A stretch of 64,000 bases of DNA from Comamonas thiooxydans. GTDB lineage: Bacteria > Pseudomonadota > Gammaproteobacteria > Burkholderiales > Burkholderiaceae_C. The notes beneath the pieces are model-generated. The model did no database searches, was not told where the DNA came from, and was given only the letters and a program-made list of their open reading frames with translations. Shown piece by piece: positions 58,829 to 64,000 of the stretch. Position numbers and translations under genes: made by a program. The stretch is from contig NZ_AP026738.1 of the NCBI RefSeq assembly GCF_002157685.2, positions 2,728,001 to 2,792,000 on the forward strand, written 5' to 3'. Numbering within the stretch: the first letter of the stretch is position 1; every line of letters begins with the position of its first letter.

Positions 58829-59025
58829 GGTGTGTATCCCTCTGATGCAGGTTTTTCTGTTCTATGCGCCACATGGTAGGTGCGTCGGACACGGCTTGTA
58901 TTGCAAAGCAGCAAGCAGTGTAGTGGGCGCCCTGCAGCATAGCGGGGCCGCAATCGCTGTCATTGGTGAAAATGGGTAGTTGATTTGAGCTACGCTTGAC
59001 GCGTCTTAAAAACAAGGAGCCGGTG

Positions 59026-59562
59026 ATGGCAGCGGAAACCATTTATCTGGGCGGAGGTTGCTTCTGGTGCACCGAAGCCGTCTTCGACCGTGTGCGCGGC
59101 ATTGTCGATGTGGAGAGCGGCTATGCCAATGGTCACCTGGATCATCCCAGCTACGACGATATCTGTACCGGACAGACCGGCCATGCCGAAGTGGTGAAAC
59201 TTGACTTCGACCCCGCGGTCATCAGCCTGCGCGATGTGCTGCTGATCTTCTTCGGCACCCATGATCCGACCACGCTGAACCGCCAGGGCAACGACGTGGG
59301 CACGCAGTACCGCAGCGCAATCTTCACCACCCATGCGCAGCAAACGGCCGAGGCACAGGCATTGCTGCAGGAAATGCAGAACGAAAAAGCATTTGATGCG
59401 CCCGTGGTCACCCAGATCGAGCCCCTGACCAACTACTGGCCTGCCGAAGACTACCACCAAGACTATTTTCTGCAGCACCCCGGCCAGGGGTACTGCGCTT
59501 TCGTGGTGGGCCCCAAGGTGCAGAAATTTCAGAAAGCGTTCTCACGCTGGCTCAAGGATTAA
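59026..59562 (+). CDS. msrA: Peptide methionine (S)-S-oxide reductase
   Basis: 178 residues from ATG 59026 with AAGGAG just ahead; a longer open frame exists but has no SD. The catalytic motif IYLGGGCFWCTEAVFDRVRG is at residues 6-25, followed by VESGYANGHLDHPSYDDICT, HDPTTLNRQGNDVGTQYRS and the C-terminal EDYHQDYFLQHPGQGYC, which contains a candidate resolving Cys. It repairs oxidised methionine in cytoplasmic proteins. Confidence 0.96.
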   Translation: MAAETIYLGGGCFWCTEAVFDRVRGIVDVESGYANGHLDHPSYDDICTGQTGHAEVVKLDFDPAVISLRDVLLIFFGTHDPTTLNRQGNDVGTQYRSAIFTTHAQQTAEAQALLQEMQNEKAFDAPVVTQIEPLTNYWPAEDYHQDYFLQHPGQGYCAFVVGPKVQKFQKAFSRWLKD

Positions 59563-59734
59563 GCCTGTCTTTCAGCGTATGGCCTGGAGTGCAGATACAC
59601 TCTGCAACCCTTGGCCAATTTCGCACCGTCCGAAGCCGATCTAGCTCCATAACGTGTCACTTCACTCCCATCTGCGCCGACCCAGCCGATCAGCACCTGC
59701 TGACGGTCGCCTGTGCCTGCGCGAAATCTGGGTG

Positions 59735-60160
59735 ATGCGCTGGCTGATGGGCCTGCTGGCCCTGGCCATGGTGCTGGGGCCGACGCTGGGCCAGATGCAC
59801 CGTGCCGTTCATCTGGGCAGCGCGCCTGGGGGCAAGATCTATGCGGTGCACAGCCATGCGGCACCCGCGCTATCGGCAGCCTCTGCCGAAGTGGTGGGAA
59901 ATTGCCCGGCCGACAGCAGCAGCTGCGCCTCGGACCTGTCCTGGGTGCATGCACTGTTTGCCGGTCATGGACCGGCAGAATGCCAGTTGCTGGACCAGGC
60001 CAATCATGGCTATGCAGGGCCTGTGGCCGTGCTCGCTTTCAGTGCGCCGCCACCCGACAGTTTCATCCCCCGGCCTTTTGCTCCCGCGCCCAGAGCCGTC
60101 TTTATTGCAGCACCGCTGGCTGCACGCGCACCCCCTCTGTCTCTCAGCTCCCTGGTCTAG
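59735..60160 (+). CDS. Small secreted Cys/His protein (DUF2946-like)
   Basis: 141 residues from ATG 59735; the frame is open to a GTG at 59654, which would add a basic N-terminal extension. Signal sequence or anchor MRWLMGLLALAMVLGPTLGQ followed by a His/Cys-bearing central domain (MHRAVHLG, HSHAAP, VGNCPADSSSCASD, GPAECQLLDQANHGY) and a Pro/Ala-rich tail. The layout matches small secreted proteins often encoded before metal TonB receptors. It precedes the ZnuD-like gene by 159 nt on the same strand. Metal handling is inferred. Confidence 0.72.
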   Translation: MRWLMGLLALAMVLGPTLGQMHRAVHLGSAPGGKIYAVHSHAAPALSAASAEVVGNCPADSSSCASDLSWVHALFAGHGPAECQLLDQANHGYAGPVAVLAFSAPPPDSFIPRPFAPAPRAVFIAAPLAARAPPLSLSSLV

Positions 60161-60211
60161 GTAGGAGCCATGCTGCGGCATGGCTTGCTGCCCAGGCCAG
60201 AACTTCATAAT

Positions 60212-60256
60212 TGATAGCTATAAGCGCTTTATATATAAGCGATTCAGGCTGTTTTT
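60212..60256. repeat. Intergenic TGATAGCT/AGCGCTT-family repeat
   Basis: TGATAGCTATAAGCGCTTTA, then TATATAAGCGATTCAGGCTG and TTTTT, between the small secreted protein gene and the TonB receptor gene. The T-run makes a terminator role conceivable. Confidence 0.5.
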
Positions 60257-60319
60257 ATTGAATATCCGTGCGTACTTTCTTTGATCGTCTGCGTGCGCAC
60301 GGTTGTTTGTGGAACTGAG

Positions 60320-62455
60320 ATGTCTCAACGTTTTTCGAATTCTTCCGCCCATTCCTTGCGCCGCTCCCCCAAGTCGGCTCTGGCCCGCGCCATCGAGGCG
60401 CTGCAGCCGGCAAGGCGCGGACTGGCCCTGGGCACAGGCCTGGGCCTGCTGGCCTGCTCCCCTCTGGCCTTTGCGCAGTCGGATGCTGCCAAGCAGGAGT
60501 CCAGCCTGGCTGAGGTGACGGTGTCGGCGACCGGCATGGCCGCCGGCGATATGGCCACGCCCGTCCAGGTGCTCGGCGAAGAGGAACTGCGCCTGCGCCG
60601 CGCTGCAACCCTGGGCGAGACCCTGGCGGCCGAGCCCGGCATCAATGCCAGCCATTTCGGCGCGGGAGCCAGCCGGCCGGTGATTCGCGGCATGGATGGT
60701 GCGCGAGTCTCCGTGCTCAGCGATGGCTCGGAGCTGCTCGACGCCTCGACCGTCAGCCCCGACCATGCGGTGACCACCGAGCCTTTGCTGGCCAGGCAGA
60801 TCGAAGTGCTGCGTGGCCCTTCGGCCTTGCTTTACAGCCCCGGCGCCATGGGAGGCGTGGTAAATGTGCTGGATGGCAAGATTCCGACCCAGGCGCCCGA
60901 GAAGGGCCTGGAAGGTTCGGCCGAGGTGCAGGCCGGCACGGCTGCAGGCATGTCTGCAGGCGCGTTCTCCCTGACCACGGCCACACCGCTGAAGAACGAT
61001 AACGGCCAGCTGGTGCTGCATGCCGAAGGCGTGGCGCGCAACGCGGGAGACTATCGCGTGGGCAGCGGCTGGGGCCAGAGCAAGGTTCCGGGCAGCTTCA
61101 GCCGCGGCAACACGGGCAGCGTGGGTCTGTCCTGGGTGGGCAATCAGGGTTATCTGGGTCTGGCCTACACGCGGCAGCAGGCCAAGTACGGCTTGCCCGG
61201 CCATCAGCACAGCTTCGAAGGCTGCCACGCACATGGCGATCACCTGCATTGCGGCTCCCACGACGGGCATGACCACGACCATGATCACGAGGAAAGCGGC
61301 AGTGTGCCTGTGGTCGACCTGACCAGTGAGCGCTGGGATCTGCGTGGTGAATGGCGCAAGCCCACCGCCGGTATTGCCGCGCTGCGTCTGCGCGGCGGCC
61401 TGACCAATTACCGTCACGACGAGATCGAGGACGGCAGCGTGGCCACCCAGTTCAGAAACAAGGCCCATGACCTGCGCCTGGAAATGGAGCATGAGCCCAT
61501 CGCCGGCTGGCGTGGCACGCTGGGTCTGCAGACCCTCAAGCGCCGCTTCAGCGCCACGGGCGAAGAGGCTTATGTGCAGCCCACGGATACCCAGCGCCAC
61601 AGCCTCTATCTGCTGGAGGAATACCGCTGGCAGGATTGGAGTTTTCAGGGGGCCTTGCGCCACGACCGCCAGCGCGTGGAAGCCGAGCTGAGCAACGAAC
61701 GTCGCAGCCACAGCGCCACTTCGGCGTCGCTGGGCACGGTCTGGAAGTTCCAGCCCGGCTACAGCGCATCGGCCTCGTTCACCAGCGGCAGCCGCATGCC
61801 CACGGCCGAAGAGTTGTTTGCCAACGGCCTGCACATGGCCACGGCAACCTACGAGATCGGCAATCCCAATCTGTCTCGCGAGCGCTCGCAGGCGCTGGAC
61901 CTGGGCCTGGCCAAGACGGCCGGTGATACGACCTGGAAGCTCAACGCATATCACTACCGCATCAAAGGCTATATCTACGGTGCCACGCTGGATGCCCACG
62001 AAGGGCTGCAGCTGCTGCAATACACCCAGGGCAATGCGCGCTTTACAGGCTGGGAGGCTCAGCTGAGCCAGCGGCTGAGCCGCGAGTTGAGCCTGAGTGT
62101 GTTTGGCGACGGCGTGCGTGCGCGTCTGGAAGACGGCTCTGCGCTGCCCCGCATTCCGGCTTTGCGTGCCGGCTTGCGTGTGAATGCACGTCTGGCTGGC
62201 TGGGACACCATGGCTGAATGGACCCAGGTGCTGCGCCAGAACCGCACGGCCCAGTACGAAACCCAGACGCCGGGCTACGGCATGCTGAACCTGGGCGCCA
62301 GCTACCTCTGGAAGAGTGGTGGCAACCAGTGGCAGTTCTATGTCAAGGGCCAGAATCTCACCAACCGTCTGGCCTACGCTGCAACCTCGTTCATCAAGAG
62401 TGCAGCCCCGTTGACGGGTCGCAATCTGGTGGTCGGTCTGAGAATGGACTTCTGA
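60320..62455 (+). CDS. TonB-dependent outer-membrane receptor, ZnuD-like
   Basis: 711 residues from ATG 60320 (MSQRFSNSSAHSLRRSP). A signal peptide ends near AQSDAAK, followed by a TonB-box-like EVTVSATG. The plug domain (about 60-180) has LGETLAAEPGINASHFG, VIRGMDGARVSVLSDGSELL and VLRGPSALLYSPGAMGGVVN. The barrel ends in a strand with terminal Phe (LVVGLRMDF). A His-rich extracellular loop at about 294-328 (HAHGDHLHCGSHDGHDHD is part of it) is characteristic of zinc receptors such as ZnuD. Zinc uptake is therefore the best guess. No clear Zur box was seen upstream. Confidence 0.9.
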   Translation: MSQRFSNSSAHSLRRSPKSALARAIEALQPARRGLALGTGLGLLACSPLAFAQSDAAKQESSLAEVTVSATGMAAGDMATPVQVLGEEELRLRRAATLGETLAAEPGINASHFGAGASRPVIRGMDGARVSVLSDGSELLDASTVSPDHAVTTEPLLARQIEVLRGPSALLYSPGAMGGVVNVLDGKIPTQAPEKGLEGSAEVQAGTAAGMSAGAFSLTTATPLKNDNGQLVLHAEGVARNAGDYRVGSGWGQSKVPGSFSRGNTGSVGLSWVGNQGYLGLAYTRQQAKYGLPGHQHSFEGCHAHGDHLHCGSHDGHDHDHDHEESGSVPVVDLTSERWDLRGEWRKPTAGIAALRLRGGLTNYRHDEIEDGSVATQFRNKAHDLRLEMEHEPIAGWRGTLGLQTLKRRFSATGEEAYVQPTDTQRHSLYLLEEYRWQDWSFQGALRHDRQRVEAELSNERRSHSATSASLGTVWKFQPGYSASASFTSGSRMPTAEELFANGLHMATATYEIGNPNLSRERSQALDLGLAKTAGDTTWKLNAYHYRIKGYIYGATLDAHEGLQLLQYTQGNARFTGWEAQLSQRLSRELSLSVFGDGVRARLEDGSALPRIPALRAGLRVNARLAGWDTMAEWTQVLRQNRTAQYETQTPGYGMLNLGASYLWKSGGNQWQFYVKGQNLTNRLAYAATSFIKSAAPLTGRNLVVGLRMDF

Positions 62456-62515
62456 AGCAGCTCTTTGTGAGCTAAATGGCATCCAGCCCAGGTTTGCTCT
62501 GGGCTGGAGCCATGG

Positions 62516-63595
62516 CTATAGATAGTGCTGCAGATGGCGCAGGGAACGAGTGCTGTCCACGCCTATCCTGGCAATCACTTCCGATTCGGGCACGCCGGCA
62601 CGCAGCCATTGCACGATGGCCGTGTTGCGCAAGACCTGCGGCCCCACGCGCTGCAGCGGAAATTTCTGGCTGTTCTCGGGCTGGGCCTGATGGGCGCGCT
62701 GAATGATCTGCGAGGCCACATGGAACAGCATGCGTACCGACAATTCGCCGCCACGGCGCGAATAGAAGACGATATGGTTGCCGTCAATCACAGACGGCCC
62801 GCGCTGTGCGGCGCTGAATCTTCTCCAGCTTTGTAAGGCCTGGGCCACGGAGTCGGGCAGCTCAAGCAGCCGTTGCTGAGCATTTCTGCCGCCTTCTATC
62901 TTCAGGTAGCGGGGCAGGGGCGACTCGCCATTCGCAATGCTTTCCGAGCACCCAACCCAGACCTGATCGGCGCTTGAATGCAGATTCTTCCAAAGCAGAC
63001 AGCGCACTTCCTCTGGGGCCAGAGCCATCTCGTAGAGCAACAGCACAATGGCGCGGTCGCGTGCGTCCTGGTAGCCGTCTGCGCTGGGAAAATGCCTTGG
63101 CAGCGATTGCCAGAGCAGGGGGGGCAGGCAATGGCCTTTGCCGTCTTCGGAGGGCGGGCGTTCGGCCGGCTCAAGACCGGTTGCGGGGTTGGAGCCGATC
63201 CAGCCATGCTCCATCGCATGGTCATAGATGCGCTCCAGCAGCCGCCAGTAGCGGCGGCGGGTGACCGGACTGATCTTGCGTTCGGGGTGGTGGTGCGCCC
63301 GTTGTCCGTCGCGTATCTGCAGGAAGCTCTGCACATCCAACTCGGTTGCCTGATACCAGGACTTTGAAGAACGCGGCCTGCGGGCAGGGCGCTCCTTGCC
63401 TGCAATAGCAGCCTGTCCGGACAGATGCATCAACCAGGCCTGCCAGACCTTTTCATAGTTGCCGTCTGGAGAGGTGTCCAGCGCATCCCAGCTCTTGCTG
63501 CCCTCATGCTCGAGCCAGTCGCGAAACAGCTGGTTTCCAGTTGGCAGTGCGGATGGATCTGGAGACTGCTGATCCGGATTGTTTTTGTCTTGCAT
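62516..63595 (-). CDS. Tyrosine-recombinase-like protein with altered catalytic residues
   Basis: 359 residues. An N-terminal SAM-like helical domain (about 90-160, with SPVTRRRYWRLLERIYDHAM) and a C-terminal catalytic fold. The nucleophile Tyr is retained as Y358 in RHLQHYL, next to the last residue. Box II keeps the Arg (VGPQVLRNTAIVQWL), but the HxxR His is Gln, the following His is Asn, LGH reads IGV, and the box I TGLR site reads MALA. So most of the R-K-H-R-H/W set appears altered; either the alignment is unusual or it has lost strand exchange. Not flanked by att-like repeats or phage genes. Next to pdxH. Confidence 0.82.
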   Translation of the reverse strand: MQDKNNPDQQSPDPSALPTGNQLFRDWLEHEGSKSWDALDTSPDGNYEKVWQAWLMHLSGQAAIAGKERPARRPRSSKSWYQATELDVQSFLQIRDGQRAHHHPERKISPVTRRRYWRLLERIYDHAMEHGWIGSNPATGLEPAERPPSEDGKGHCLPPLLWQSLPRHFPSADGYQDARDRAIVLLLYEMALAPEEVRCLLWKNLHSSADQVWVGCSESIANGESPLPRYLKIEGGRNAQQRLLELPDSVAQALQSWRRFSAAQRGPSVIDGNHIVFYSRRGGELSVRMLFHVASQIIQRAHQAQPENSQKFPLQRVGPQVLRNTAIVQWLRAGVPESEVIARIGVDSTRSLRHLQHYL

Positions 63596-63738
63596 ATGGC
63601 AATATTAATGTAACTTACATGAATTATCTATCACCACCGACATAAATTCATTCACTTAACCACAAGCCAAAAGTGATCAGCGAAGAGGGCGCTTTCCGTC
63701 GCTGCGCCCTCCCATTTCAATGACGGATCCATCAAAAC

Positions 63739-64000
63739 TCAGGGAGCCAGTCGTTCACGAATCCAGTGCTGGCCTTCCTGGCGGTAGCTCAGGCGGTCAT
63801 GAAGCCGGCTCTTGCGTCCCTGCCAGAATTCCCAGCGCTCGGGCACCAGACGAAAACCGCCCCAGTGGGGAGGCCGGGGAGGATTGAGCAAAAACTGCGC
63901 GCTGTATTTGGCGGCATTGGTCACCAGCACGCCGCGGCCACTGATGACCTGGCTTTGTGGACTGGCCCAGGCACCAATCCTGGAGTCCAGCGGGCGGCTG
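63739..64000 (-). CDS. pdxH: Pyridoxamine/pyridoxine 5'-phosphate oxidase, 5' part cut by window
   Basis: Only the last 86 codons are in the window. FMN-dependent PNPOx produces pyridoxal 5'-phosphate. The visible C terminus shows the diagnostic [29 protein letters not shown] and the terminal RERLAP, which form the substrate-binding and dimer region. Its N-terminal FMN site lies beyond the right edge. Confidence 0.95.
   Translation of the reverse strand, partial: SRPLDSRIGAWASPQSQVISGRGVLVTNAAKYSAQFLLNPPRPPHWGGFRLVPERWEFWQGRKSRLHDRLSYRQEGQHWIRERLAP

Noticed and set aside
62516..63595. Prophage or integrative element marked by the recombinase
   Set aside because: No att-like direct repeats, phage genes or composition shift accompany it, and pdxH follows normally.

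Overview
The window is 64 kb of chromosome from a high-GC betaproteobacterium. The best fit is Burkholderiales, family Comamonadaceae (Comamonas or Delftia type). This is inferred from three things: the folD / two-component / aceE-aceF-lpdA order with a lipoyl domain fused to the E3 subunit, the resemblance of most proteins to Comamonadaceae families, and a short intergenic repeat built on TGATAGCT...AGCGCTT that recurs across the window. No rRNA, tRNA, CRISPR array, insertion sequence or replication origin was found. Genes at both edges (folD, pdxH) are cut.

Layout. 1-11.9 kb is central metabolism: folD (partial), a FixJ-type response regulator and PAS histidine kinase facing away from aceE, then the pyruvate dehydrogenase genes aceE, aceF, an unrecognised gene and lpdA, closed by a strong terminator. 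11.9-16.5 kb is an accessory island. It holds a very AT-rich two-gene pair (FRG-domain protein plus DUF262 protein), a roughly 650-bp imperfect inverted-repeat element, and a hipB-hipA toxin-antitoxin pair flanked on both sides by two copies each of one palindromic operator. 16.5-29.3 kb carries transport and regulatory genes: a GFA-family protein, an ACS-type MFS permease, PhnA-like protein, LysR with a divergent drug-efflux MFS, a MoxR ATPase with a metallopeptidase/VWA partner, and LysR with a divergent DUF3100 membrane protein and M20 amidohydrolase. 29.7-46.3 kb has an antiporter overlapping a YbdK-type ligase, a diguanylate cyclase, several small or membrane proteins of unknown role, an aldo/keto reductase, MFS, a lipoprotein-like amidohydrolase, FUSC and APC transporters, EVE, DUF697-like, GlsB and NlpC/P60 genes, and an isochorismatase-like hydrolase. 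46.6-51.5 kb has prpE, a phosphomannomutase and waaA. 51.5-58.8 kb is a five-gene minus-strand run encoding a tripartite RND efflux pump with a PCMT-like methyltransferase and a rhodanese between pump and outer-membrane channel. 59-64 kb has msrA, a small secreted Cys/His protein, a ZnuD-like TonB receptor, a tyrosine recombinase with altered catalytic residues, and the 3' part of pdxH.

The best candidates for something undescribed are the FRG+DUF262 pair, which looks like a compact defence-type module without an HNH nuclease domain, and the paired-operator architecture around hipBA. Both lie in one island inserted after the lpdA terminator.
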